From positions 46,070-110,069 of the forward strand of contig CAAGAC010000116.1 of NCBI GenBank assembly GCA_900767695.1: a stretch of 64,000 bases of DNA. Reading direction: 5' to 3'. Every line of letters begins with the position of its first letter. Positions within the stretch are counted from its first letter, which is position 1. Below the pieces are notes generated by a model. The model saw only the letters and a program-made list of their open reading frames with translations. It ran no database searches and was not told where the DNA came from. The position numbers and the translations under genes are program-made. Below are positions 51,522 to 59,768 of this stretch, in pieces. This stretch comes from an uncultured Succinivibrio sp. (GTDB taxonomy: Bacteria; Pseudomonadota; Gammaproteobacteria; Enterobacterales; Succinivibrionaceae).

Positions 51522-52868
51522 GTGAAGATCTACAAGGTAGGCGGGGCGGTCAGGGATCCGCTTCTTGGGAATCCCGCGTCCGACACCGATTTCGTGGTCG
51601 TGGGCGCCAGCCCTGAGGTGATGCTCAAGGCAGGCTTCAAGCAGGTCGGGCACGACTTCCCGGTGTTCCTGCACCCCAAGACCTCCGAGGAGTACGCCCT
51701 GGCGCGCACCGAGCGCAAGAGCGGGCGCGGCTACCTCGGCTTCAAGTGCGACTTCTCGGACTCCATAACCCTCGAGGAGGATCTCAGGCGCCGCGATCTC
51801 ACCATCAACGCGATGGCCGTCGAGGCGCGCCTCGACGAGAACGGGAGGGAGATCGATCCCTCCTTCACGAGGGATCAGGTAATCGATCCCTACGGCGGCC
51901 TTAAGGATCTCGACGCGCGCGTGCTGCGCCACGTCTCCCCTGCCTTCAGCGAGGATCCCCTGCGCGTGCTGCGCGTGGCCCGCTTCGCGGCCCGCTTCTA
52001 CCATCTTGGCTTCAAGATAGCCCCCGAGACGCTCGGTCTCATGCGCGACATGGCCGAGTCGGGCGAGCTGTGCTCGCTCACCCCCGAGCGCGTGTGGCAG
52101 GAGCTTCAGAAGTCCCTGTGCACGATGAACCCCGAGATCTTCATCGAGACGCTGCGCGACTGCGGGGCGCTGCGCTATGTCCTGCCCGAGGTCGACGCCC
52201 TCTACGGAGTGCCCGGGCCAAGGCGCTGGCACCCCGAGATAGACTCGGGCGTCCACACCTGCCTGACCATCGCCCGCGTGAGCGTGGAGACCGAGGATCC
52301 GGTGACGCGCTTTGCGATGCTCTGCCACGACCTGGGCAAGGGGCGCACTCCCGTAACCGAGTGGCCGCACCACCGCCTCCACCACCTGCTTGGGGTGCAG
52401 CCGCTGCGCGAGATGTGCATGAGGCTCAAGGTGCCCAAGGAGTACGAGAACTTCGCCTTCCGCGTCGTGCGCTACCACTCGGAGATGCACCACGTCTACC
52501 GCGGAGGGCCCGAGGGCCTGGTGACGCTCTTCGACGAGCTTGACGCCTGGCGCAACCCCTCGATAGTCAAGCCCTGGGTGCTGTGCTGCAAGTGCGACTT
52601 CCTGGGGCGCCTTGGGTTCAGCAACCGCCCCTTCCCCCGCGCCGACTACGTGCTCGGGCTCTTTGCCCTGCTGCGCAACGTCAGGGCCGAGGAGTTCGTC
52701 AAGGCCGGCTTCAAGGGACCCGAGATCCGCGAGCAGATGCGCCGCAAGCGCATCGCCCTTGCAGCCGAGTACCTGAAGACCCTGCCCAAGTCCGAGCTTG
52801 ACGACTCTGCCAACGAGATGCCGCCTGACGGCGACATCAACTGGCGCCCCTTCGGCAAGCGCTTCTAG
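51522..52868 (+). CDS. cca: CCA-adding enzyme (tRNA nucleotidyltransferase) with HD domain
   Basis: 448 aa from the GTG at 51522 (GGAGG six bases upstream). Builds and repairs the 3' CCA of tRNA. The nucleotidyltransferase motif is KVGGAVRDPLLGNPASDTDF with the metal-binding DTD. RRRDLTINAMAV and DPLRVLRVARFAARF (RNA-binding and nucleotide selection) follow. The HD phosphohydrolase motif is AMLCHDLGKGRTP near residue 265. So it is the bifunctional gammaproteobacterial type, slightly longer than E. coli (412 aa). Its last 4 bp overlap the convergent glycosyltransferase gene. Confidence 0.95.
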   Translation: MKIYKVGGAVRDPLLGNPASDTDFVVVGASPEVMLKAGFKQVGHDFPVFLHPKTSEEYALARTERKSGRGYLGFKCDFSDSITLEEDLRRRDLTINAMAVEARLDENGREIDPSFTRDQVIDPYGGLKDLDARVLRHVSPAFSEDPLRVLRVARFAARFYHLGFKIAPETLGLMRDMAESGELCSLTPERVWQELQKSLCTMNPEIFIETLRDCGALRYVLPEVDALYGVPGPRRWHPEIDSGVHTCLTIARVSVETEDPVTRFAMLCHDLGKGRTPVTEWPHHRLHHLLGVQPLREMCMRLKVPKEYENFAFRVVRYHSEMHHVYRGGPEGLVTLFDELDAWRNPSIVKPWVLCCKCDFLGRLGFSNRPFPRADYVLGLFALLRNVRAEEFVKAGFKGPEIREQMRRKRIALAAEYLKTLPKSELDDSANEMPPDGDINWRPFGKRF

Positions 52869-54016
52869 ATCTCTCCTTTCAGGATCCCCGCGACGCACGC
52901 GAGGATCTCCTCCATGGGAAGCTCGCGCATGCAGCGCGAGTAGCCGTCCTGAACCTGCAGGCAGTAGCGCAGCAGCGCGCTGCACGAGGAGTTCTTGCGC
53001 GGGCACTCGACCTGGGCCTGGAAGGCGTGGAAGCTGCACTCCCCGAAATAGCTCGAGGGCCTGACGCGCTCGCGCGACACGCCCGCGAGCAGCGCAACCA
53101 CCGGGATCCCGGTGTACTTGGCCAAATGCATCACCCCGGTGTCCACCGTGACGAGGAGCGAGGCTCTGGCAAGCTCTACTGCGAGCGCATCGAGGCTCCA
53201 GCGCGAGAGCGCCCGCTCGAAGCGCTTCTCGGGTTCGATGGCGTCGGCTATCTGGGCGTCGGACTTCTCGCCGCTTAGGATCACGTGAAAGCCCAGGGAC
53301 GAGCAGAGATCGGCGATGCGCCGCCAATTCTCGGGAGTGAGGAGTCTCGCGCCGGACTTGGCGCCAAGCTGCAAGAAGACGTTGTGGTTGCGCCTTAGGG
53401 GGAAGGAGAGTTCGGGGTACCAGTCGGAGATTTTGAAGCGCAAAGCACTTTCTTTTAAATTACAACTAGTTGACCCCTCCACCGCATTTGAACATTGCCG
53501 ACGCTTTCAAGCATCGAGCGCATCCTGTCCTCGAGGTTCAGGCACGAGGGCTCCTCGCGCGCCTCGTCGATGATCCTTCTGTAGATCCCCTTTGAGAAGC
53601 TCTTGAACGCAGTGACATGGAGGCAGCCCAGGGCCTGCGCCAGGAGCGCGTCGCGCCGGTGCCAGATCACAAAGCCCTCGCCGTAGGAGCGCGGGCGCGC
53701 CAGGGCCTTTAAGAGCGAGGCCTGATCGGCGTCGTCAATAGGCAATGGGCTTATGCCAAAGGGCGCCCTCTTTATGAATGGCGCGAGCGCGCGGCTGCAT
53801 GTAAGGTCTATCTGGGCATGCGGCCAGGCCTGGCGCAGCGTGCAGGGCAGGCAGGGCGCAGAGGGGGTCGCCGAGGTGGGCGATGCAGCACACGAGGGCG
53901 CGCCTGGGCTCCCTGCCCGCCTCGCGGCGGCAGGCAAGCTGCCATGCCTTCTTCCTGGCAAGGCGCGGCAGCGCGAACAGCACCTCGAGGTTCTTGCACA
54001 GGGCAATGCTCTTCAT
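52865..54016 (-). pseudogene. Frame-disrupted family 9 glycosyltransferase (heptosyltransferase-like)
   Basis: The coding signal moves between frames. From the ATG at 54016 to about 53840 it is in one frame (RRALVCCIAHLGDPLCALPALHA, the GT9 start). From there to about 53475 it is in a second frame (QAWPHAQIDLTC, GFVIWHRRDALLAQALGCLHVTAF). From about 53475 to the stop at 52865 it returns to the first frame (NHNVFLQLGAKSGARLLTPENWRRIADL, LVTVDTGVMHLAKYTGIPVVALLAG). Two single-base-scale indels that cancel in phase would explain it. GT9 enzymes add heptose or similar sugars to lipopolysaccharide core. The three parts together have the normal length (about 383 aa). Recent inactivation or sequence error. 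Confidence 0.75.
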
Positions 54017-54026
54017 GGGGGGATCC

Positions 54027-54872
54027 TCAGTTCTCGAAGTTGGTAATGACCAGTTCCTTGATCGCGCCGCGCTTGGTGACAACCGAGTTGATGAAGCGCT
54101 TGGCGTCGAGGGTGCTGATCTTGAACTCCTTGTAGAGGTCGAAGCACAGCGGCGCCGTGGAGTTCGACTCCATGAAGCGGATCCCGCGATTGTCGAGCTC
54201 GCGGCAGAAGTCTCGCAGGCGCTCCTGATCGCTGTCGTTCCAGACGCCGGTCTGGTACGAGGTGAAGCTCGAGGTCCGGTTGAGCGGCGCGTATGGTGGA
54301 TCGAGGTAGACGAAGGCGCTTGAGGGGATCCTGTCGAGGAGCGCGCGGCAGTCGCCGCAGCAGATCTCGACGTCCTTCTCGTTGAGGAAGCGGTGGCAGG
54401 CCTCCAATACCGGCTCGTCGCAGATGTTCGGCTTGACGAGCTTGCCGAACGGGGTGTTGAAGTAGTTCCTGGAGTTAACTCGGTAGAGGCCGTTGAAGCA
54501 GGTCTTCAGGAGGTAGATGAGCCTTGCGCCGCGCTCGACCTCGCTGCGCGAGGTGCGGAAGGCGGGATCATGGTCCCAGCCCCTTATCTCCATGAACATG
54601 TCCTTGTCGTAGCGGAAGGTCCTGAGCAGGGCCTTGAGCTCCTCGAGGTGGTCGCGGATGGACCTGTAGGCGCAGATGAGCTCCTCGTTGCAGTCGTTGA
54701 TGATCGCGCGCTTGAACTTCATGGCAAAGAGCATCGCGCCGCCGCCGACGAAGGGCTCGACGTAGGTGTCGACGACATCGGGGACGTAGCTTAGGAGCAC
54801 TGGCAGCGAGCGGCGCTTGCCGCCCACCCACTTGACGAAGGGCTTGGGGGCGCTTTGATCGAGGGTCTGCAT
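54027..54872 (-). CDS. dam: DNA adenine methyltransferase, Dam/D12 class
   Basis: 281 aa. Transfers methyl from SAM to adenine N6, probably in GATC. The SAM pocket start is KWVGGKR at 14-20 with TYVEPFVGGGAMLFAM at 37-52. The catalytic motif DPPY is at 191-194 (FVYLDPPYAPL). CFNGLYRVNSRNYFNTPFG is the segment shared with E. coli Dam. No restriction endonuclease gene is adjacent, which favours a solitary housekeeping Dam over a restriction system. It lies 10 bp before the broken glycosyltransferase on the same strand. Confidence 0.9.
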   Translation of the reverse strand: MQTLDQSAPKPFVKWVGGKRRSLPVLLSYVPDVVDTYVEPFVGGGAMLFAMKFKRAIINDCNEELICAYRSIRDHLEELKALLRTFRYDKDMFMEIRGWDHDPAFRTSRSEVERGARLIYLLKTCFNGLYRVNSRNYFNTPFGKLVKPNICDEPVLEACHRFLNEKDVEICCGDCRALLDRIPSSAFVYLDPPYAPLNRTSSFTSYQTGVWNDSDQERLRDFCRELDNRGIRFMESNSTAPLCFDLYKEFKISTLDAKRFINSVVTKRGAIKELVITNFEN

Positions 54873-54917
54873 CTTCTGATTCTTAAAACCGTTTCAAAAA
54901 CATCGGCCAATGATACG

Positions 54918-54974
54918 GCAAGGGCCGCGGGTTTGAAAACCTGCGGCCCTTGCAAATGCGGCACAAGGCCGCAT
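54918..54974 (-). terminator. Hairpins at the end of the rpsF-rpsR-rplI operon
   Basis: An 11-bp stem (54918-54928 with 54943-54953) and a second 7-bp stem (54956-54962 with 54968-54974) follow the rplI stop on the minus strand. No clear T-run, so termination strength is uncertain. Confidence 0.5.
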
Positions 54975-54984
54975 CAGTCCAGGC

Positions 54985-55437
54985 TTAGGCCTGGGGGACG
55001 ATCGAGATGGTGATCTCGGTCTTGACGTCCGGGTGGAGCTGGATCGCGATCTGGTAGTCGCCGGTGGAGCGGAGGACGCCCTCAGGGAGGCGGATCTCGC
55101 TCTTGTGCACATCGACGCCGCCCTTGGTGATCGCCTCGGCGATGTCGCGGGTGCCGACGGAGCCGAACAGCTTGCCCTCATCGCCGGCCAGAGCCTCGAT
55201 GGTGAACTTGCCGATCTCGTCGAGCTTGGCAGCGCGGTCCTGGGCGGCCTTCAGCTCGGCGGCGATCTTCGCCTCGAGCTCGGCGCGCTGGGCCTCGAAC
55301 TTCTCGAGGTTCTCCTTGGTGGCGCGGACAGCCTTCTTGTTGGGAAGGAGGAAATTGCGGGCAAAGCCGTTCTTGACCTTGACCTTGTCGCCCAGACCGC
55401 CCAGGCGGCCGATCTTGTCTAACAGGATAACTTCCAT
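54985..55437 (-). CDS. rplI: Ribosomal protein L9
   Basis: 150 aa, the normal length. 50S protein with two domains joined by a long helix. The N-terminal domain is [22 protein letters not shown] and [17 protein letters not shown], followed by the long charged helix and the C-terminal domain ([25 protein letters not shown]). Last gene of the rpsF-rpsR-rplI operon, 13 bp after rpsR. Confidence 0.98.
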   Translation of the reverse strand: MEVILLDKIGRLGGLGDKVKVKNGFARNFLLPNKKAVRATKENLEKFEAQRAELEAKIAAELKAAQDRAAKLDEIGKFTIEALAGDEGKLFGSVGTRDIAEAITKGGVDVHKSEIRLPEGVLRSTGDYQIAIQLHPDVKTEITISIVPQA

Positions 55438-55450
55438 TTTTGACTCCTAA

Positions 55451-55681
55451 TTAACGGCCCTGCAGATCAGTGTAAGGCAGAAGAGCCAGGTAGCGGGCGC
55501 GCTTGATGGCGGTGGCCAGCTGGCGCTGATATTTAGCGCTGGTGCCGGTGATGCGGCTCGGAACAATCTTGCCGGACTCGGTGACGTAGTTCTTCAGGAG
55601 GGCCACGTCCTTGTAGTCGATCTCGGTGATGCCTTCAGCTGCGAAGCGGTTGAACTTGCGGCGGTGGAAATAACGTGCCAT
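55451..55681 (-). CDS. rpsR: Ribosomal protein S18
   Basis: 76 aa. 30S protein, partner of S6. The sequence [20 protein letters not shown] then [27 protein letters not shown] is the standard S18. It follows rpsF by only 11 bp, so priB, which lies between these genes in enteric bacteria, is absent here. Confidence 0.98.
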   Translation of the reverse strand: MARYFHRRKFNRFAAEGITEIDYKDVALLKNYVTESGKIVPSRITGTSAKYQRQLATAIKRARYLALLPYTDLQGR

Positions 55682-55692
55682 GGTGATCCTCC

Positions 55693-56121
55693 TTACTCAG
55701 CGTCCTGGGCATCGGCAGCCTCGTTCCCGGAAGGAACCTGGCCGGTGATGTCGTTCCTGCTCCTCGGGCCCGAGGCGTTCTCCTCGTGCGGGCGGCGCTC
55801 CTCGCGCATCTTCATCATCGGGGACTCCTCGGTGACTTCGCCCTTGGTGCGGATGATGAGGTTGCGGATCACGGCGTCGTTGAAGCGGAAGTTGTTCTCG
55901 ATGCTGCGGATGGTCTCGTCGGAGGCCAGGCAGTTGATCAGGACGTAGTGGGCCTTGTGAAGCTTCTGGATGGGGTAGGCGAGCTGCCTGCGGCCCCAGT
56001 TCTCGAGGCGGGTGACCTTGCCGCCGTCCTTCTCGATCTCCGCCTTGTAGCGGTCGATCATGCCCGGGACCTGATCGCTCTGGTCAGGGTGGACCAGGAA
56101 CACGATTTCGTAGTTGCGCAT
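55693..56121 (-). CDS. rpsF: Ribosomal protein S6
   Basis: 142 aa. 30S protein that pairs with S18. [22 protein letters not shown] and [27 protein letters not shown] are diagnostic. The C-terminus carries an acidic and polar extension of ~40 residues ([12 protein letters not shown] onward), as in enteric S6, where the tail receives added glutamates. First gene of the operon, with a near-consensus promoter and a structured leader. Confidence 0.97.
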   Translation of the reverse strand: MRNYEIVFLVHPDQSDQVPGMIDRYKAEIEKDGGKVTRLENWGRRQLAYPIQKLHKAHYVLINCLASDETIRSIENNFRFNDAVIRNLIIRTKGEVTEESPMMKMREERRPHEENASGPRSRNDITGQVPSGNEAADAQDAE

Positions 56122-56145
56122 TTGAAATGCTCCTTACGGTAAAAG

Positions 56146-56202
56146 TCTGGCATATCAGCCTTATGGCCAGACAAGGAAGCGAACCCGGGGCTAGGCCCCG
56201 GG
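56146..56202 (-). promoter_or_regulatory. Structured leader of the S6 operon
   Basis: Two hairpins precede rpsF: CCCGGGG/CCCCGGG (56184-56190 with 56196-56202), and TCTGGC/GCCAGA (56146-56151 with 56166-56171), the second just before TTACCGTAAGGAG. In many bacteria the S6:S18 complex binds an rpsF leader stem containing CCG to control its own synthesis. Place and shape fit, but I cannot confirm the exact motif. Confidence 0.45.
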
Positions 56203-56218
56203 CGACTGAGTGGCAAGT

Positions 56219-56246
56219 ATTATACGCCCCGCCGGGCGCATGGCAA
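56219..56246 (-). promoter_or_regulatory. Promoter of rpsF-rpsR-rplI
   Basis: On the minus strand TTGCCA (56246-56241), a 16-base spacer and a perfect TATAAT (56224-56219). The start point would be about 90 bp before rpsF, leaving room for the structured leader. Confidence 0.85.
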
Positions 56247-56249
56247 GGC

Positions 56250-57014
56250 CTATTCGAGGCCAGTCTGGCGCACGCACTCAAAGAGCGAGATTCCGGCCGC
56301 GACCGAGACGTTGAGGGACTCGACTCCCTTCGCCATCGGGATCCTGACCACGGCGTCGCACTTCTCGCGGGTGAGGCGGCGCATCCCGCTCTCCTCAGAC
56401 CCCATGACGATGGCGCACTGCTTCTGGAACTTGTGCTCGAAGATTACCCCGCTGCCCTCGCCTGCAAGCCCCACGACCTCGATGCCATGGTCGCGCATCA
56501 TGTCGAGCGCGCGGGCGAGGTTGGTGACCTCGACGAAGGGCACGGCGCCCGCGCCGCCCGCGGCGGACTTGCGGGCGACCGGGGTGAGGGTCGCCGAGCG
56601 GTCGCGCGGGACGATGACCGCGCTGGCGCCTGCCGCCCACGCCGAGCGGATGCAGGCCCCGAGGTTTCTCGGATCGGTCACGCCGTCAAGCACCAAGTAG
56701 AGCTGCCTGCCGGTTCCGGCGGCGTCTATCATGTCCTCCAGATCGTGCTCGTTGCGCGGGGGATCGGCGAGCATCTCGATGATGACGCCCTGGTGGATGC
56801 CGCCCTCGGCCTTCTCGTCCAGAAAGTGCGGGAGCGCGGGCTGGACCCTGACGCCAGCGGCGTCAAGCTCCTCGACTATCCTTGCGATCCTGCGGTCGTC
56901 GCGGCCCTTGGCCACCCAGGCCGCGGTGATGCGGTCGGGCGCCGTCTCCAGCGCCGACATGACCGGGTTGATGCCGTATACGAGCTCGCGGTTGTGCGAT
57001 TTCCTGCCTGCCAT
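56250..57014 (-). CDS. rlmB: 23S rRNA 2'-O-methyltransferase RlmB
   Basis: 254 aa. SPOUT-class enzyme that methylates G2251 of 23S rRNA in E. coli. The N-terminal substrate domain starts VYGINPVMSALETAPDRI. The knot domain has LVLDGVTDPRNLGACIRSAWAAGA, then GAVPFVEVTNLARAL, IVMGSEESGMRRLTREKCD and IPMAKGVESLNVSVAAGISLFE, all typical. It lies 3 bp after rnr, the same rnr-rlmB pairing as in E. coli. Confidence 0.96.
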   Translation of the reverse strand: MAGRKSHNRELVYGINPVMSALETAPDRITAAWVAKGRDDRRIARIVEELDAAGVRVQPALPHFLDEKAEGGIHQGVIIEMLADPPRNEHDLEDMIDAAGTGRQLYLVLDGVTDPRNLGACIRSAWAAGASAVIVPRDRSATLTPVARKSAAGGAGAVPFVEVTNLARALDMMRDHGIEVVGLAGEGSGVIFEHKFQKQCAIVMGSEESGMRRLTREKCDAVVRIPMAKGVESLNVSVAAGISLFECVRQTGLE

Positions 57015-57017
57015 GGC

Positions 57018-59768
57018 TTATCTCCTCTTGCTCCTGCCCCTGCCGCCGCGGCTGCCGCGGCCCTTGCGCGGGCCGCGATCGTCGCGGCCGCGCCTGCTGG
57101 GCATCGAGAACGGGTTCGAGTAATGCACCGAGCTTGTCAGCTCGCTGCCCCAGCCTGCCGGCACCGCCGGACGCTCCACGTTGTCGCCGTCGGAGGCCTC
57201 CTGGGCGCGGGAGATGTCCGAGAGGCTCTTGAAGAGCGACTCCTTGTCCACCGGAGCGCCGGCGGCCTTGCGGTCGGCCTCGCGCTTCTTGAGGATGCGC
57301 TCGCGATCCTTGCGGTACTTGGCCGTCGATCCCATGCCGGTGGGCATGAGGTCTATCTTGTGCTCGGCTGCGTTGACCGCGGCGACCACGACCTTGATCG
57401 GATCGCCGATGCGGTAGACCTTGCCCTTGTCGGAGATGAGCGACTCGGTGCGCTGGTCGAAGTTGAGGAAGCCAGGGAAGTTGCCGATGAAGATGAGCCC
57501 GTCGACGAGGAAGTCGTCGAGGTGCACGAAGATCCCGAACCTGGTGCAGCCGGAGATGGTGCCCTTCACGGTCTCGCCGATGAACTTCTCAAGATAGGTG
57601 CAGGCAAGCTCGAAGTCGACCTCGCGCTCGGCGGTGTCGGCCGCGACCTCGCGCTCGGTGCAGCGGGCGCCAAGGACCATGAGCTCGGCCTTGGTGTAGG
57701 AGCGCTGGCCGATCTTGCCCCATGGCGCCTTGCCATACTTCTCGAGGATGTGCTTTATCACGCGGTGCAGCTGCAGATCGGCGTAGCGGCGTATAGGCGA
57801 GGTGAAGTGGGCGTACTTCTCAAGGGCCAGGCCGAAGTGCCCGATGTTCTCGGGGCTGTACTCGGCCTTGGACATGCTGCGCAATAGAAGCTCGCCCAGG
57901 ATCTTCCCGTCCTTGCGCTTGGCGATGGCGTCCGCGAGCCTGGCGTAGTCGGCGCTAGTGGGCTTGTCCTGGGCGCCTGGCAGCGAGAGCCCGAAGCGGG
58001 CGAGCTGCGGAATGAGCATGTCGAGCTTCTTCTGGGTCGGGGCGGCGTGGACGCGGTAGAGCGTCTGGCAGCGGTTCTCGGCCACGAAGCTTGCCGCCGC
58101 GACGTTGGCGGCGATCATGCACTCCTCGATGAGCTTGTGGGCGTCGTTGCGCTCCAAAGGCTCGACGCCCGTGATCTCCATGTTCTCGTTGAACACGAAG
58201 TGCTGCTCGGTGCCCTCGATGCTGATGCCGCCGCGGCGCTTGCGGTAGGCGTCGAGCGCGTGGTAAAGGCTGTAGAGCTCCTTGACGTGGGGGATCATCT
58301 CCTCGTGCTCGGGGTACTTGGCGGTGCCCTCGGAGATCATCTGCCAGGCCTCGTTGTAGGTCAGGCGGGCGTGCGAGCGCATCACCGCAGGGTAGAAGAC
58401 GTACTTGGTGGTCTCGCCCTTCTGGTTGATGTCCATCTCGCAGCACATGCAGAGCCTGTCCACGTTCGGGTTTAGGGAGCAGATGCCGTTTGAGAGCTTC
58501 TCGGGGAGCATCGGGATCACGTAGTTGGGGAAGTAGCAGCTGTTGCAGCGGTTCACCGCCTCGTGATCGAGCACGCTGCCCGGGCGCACGTAGTAGGAGA
58601 CGTCGGCGATCGCCACGTAGAGCTTCCAGCCCTTGCCCTCGCGGTGGCAGTACACGGCGTCGTCGAAGTCGCGGGCGTCCTCGCCGTCGATGGTCATCAG
58701 CGGAACCTCGCGGATGTCCGGGCGGCCCGTCCAGTCCTCCGCGGACACGGAGTCGGGGATGCGCGCGAGCGCCTTGGGCATGTTGTCGGGCCAGCTGCTG
58801 GGGATGTCGTTGCGCAGCACCGCCATCACGATGATGTTGTTGAGGCTGCCGAGATCGCGCACGACCTCGCGGGTCTTCACGAAGCAGTGCCCCGAGCCGC
58901 GCTCGAGGATCTCCGCGATGACGACGTCGCCTGCCTTGGCCTCACCGAGATCCTCGGGGGTCTCGAAGGCGAAGCCCAGGCTCGCGAGATTGGGCTCGTC
59001 TGGCATGAGCGAGGCGGCGCGCGCCTCGCCGCCCCTAAACTTGCCCGCGCCGAAGGGCATCACGCGGCCGAGCACGCAGACGCGCTTGCGCACGAGTTTT
59101 GCGCAGTAGGCGACGCCGGAGCCTGTCACAGCCTGGTACTCCACGGTGTCGCCGGGGAGGATCACAATCCTGCTCTTGAGCAGGAAGTCATCGCCCTTGG
59201 CGCCCGCGACATGGAACACGTAGCGCTTGGTCCTCTCGCTGCCGAGGAAGTCCGACTCCTCGCGCGCCGAGACCTTGGCCTCGCCCTGCTCCACCTGGCT
59301 TGGGGCCGCGTAGACCTCGAAGCCCGGGAGCTTCACGAGCGCCTGCTCCTCCACAAGCTCTGATAGGAGCTTGCAGCACGCCTGCTCGCCGCCTGCGGGC
59401 AGGCCCCTGGTGTAGCCAACGCGGCCTAAAAGGCCCGAGACCACGCCCAGGGAGGCTATGCCCGAGAACTGCGGGTGGTAGATCACGCTTACCGCGTAGA
59501 GCGCGGTCTTGAGATCGGAGGCGGGATCGCCCTTGGGGGCGTGCTCTAGGGCGAGCGCGGACTCGAGCGCCTTGCGCTCGCGCTCCCGCTGCTCCTCGCG
59601 CCTCTGGGCCTCCTTCCGCGGGGCCTCGGCCGACTCCTTGAGCGCGGCCTGCTGCTGGAGATCGAGCTCCTGCTCGGCGTCCTTCTCAGGCGCCTCTTCC
59701 TGCTCGGCCTTCTGGCCCTTGCCGGTCTTGATCTTGTCTATGATCGATTTGATGAGATGGTGCTTCAC
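57018..59768 (-). CDS. rnr: Ribonuclease R
   Basis: 916 aa from a GTG at 59768. 3'-5' exoribonuclease that degrades structured RNA. The N-terminal ~75 residues are an unusual Lys/Glu/Gln coiled-coil stretch. Then come a winged-helix-like region, cold-shock domains, and the RNB catalytic domain with TIDGEDARDFDDAVYC (metal-binding Asp cluster) and FTSPIRRYADLQLHR. The S1 domain is VKGTISGCTRFGIFVHLDDFLVDGLI. The tail is basic and Arg/Gly-rich (SRRGRDDRGPRKGRG). The proposed start lies inside hemW (83-bp overlap); a later start is possible since the N-terminal extension is atypical. Confidence 0.93.
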   Translation of the reverse strand: MKHHLIKSIIDKIKTGKGQKAEQEEAPEKDAEQELDLQQQAALKESAEAPRKEAQRREEQRERERKALESALALEHAPKGDPASDLKTALYAVSVIYHPQFSGIASLGVVSGLLGRVGYTRGLPAGGEQACCKLLSELVEEQALVKLPGFEVYAAPSQVEQGEAKVSAREESDFLGSERTKRYVFHVAGAKGDDFLLKSRIVILPGDTVEYQAVTGSGVAYCAKLVRKRVCVLGRVMPFGAGKFRGGEARAASLMPDEPNLASLGFAFETPEDLGEAKAGDVVIAEILERGSGHCFVKTREVVRDLGSLNNIIVMAVLRNDIPSSWPDNMPKALARIPDSVSAEDWTGRPDIREVPLMTIDGEDARDFDDAVYCHREGKGWKLYVAIADVSYYVRPGSVLDHEAVNRCNSCYFPNYVIPMLPEKLSNGICSLNPNVDRLCMCCEMDINQKGETTKYVFYPAVMRSHARLTYNEAWQMISEGTAKYPEHEEMIPHVKELYSLYHALDAYRKRRGGISIEGTEQHFVFNENMEITGVEPLERNDAHKLIEECMIAANVAAASFVAENRCQTLYRVHAAPTQKKLDMLIPQLARFGLSLPGAQDKPTSADYARLADAIAKRKDGKILGELLLRSMSKAEYSPENIGHFGLALEKYAHFTSPIRRYADLQLHRVIKHILEKYGKAPWGKIGQRSYTKAELMVLGARCTEREVAADTAEREVDFELACTYLEKFIGETVKGTISGCTRFGIFVHLDDFLVDGLIFIGNFPGFLNFDQRTESLISDKGKVYRIGDPIKVVVAAVNAAEHKIDLMPTGMGSTAKYRKDRERILKKREADRKAAGAPVDKESLFKSLSDISRAQEASDGDNVERPAVPAGWGSELTSSVHYSNPFSMPSRRGRDDRGPRKGRGSRGGRGRSKRR

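Noticed and set aside
51477..53327. 616-codon minus-strand open frame
   Set aside because: Antisense to cca, which has clear catalytic motifs and a ribosome binding site.
54027..54872. Restriction-modification system around the adenine methylase
   Set aside because: Neighbours are a glycosyltransferase and ribosomal protein genes; no endonuclease gene is visible.
56127..57887. 586-codon plus-strand open frame
   Set aside because: Antisense to rlmB and rnr with antisense-type composition.
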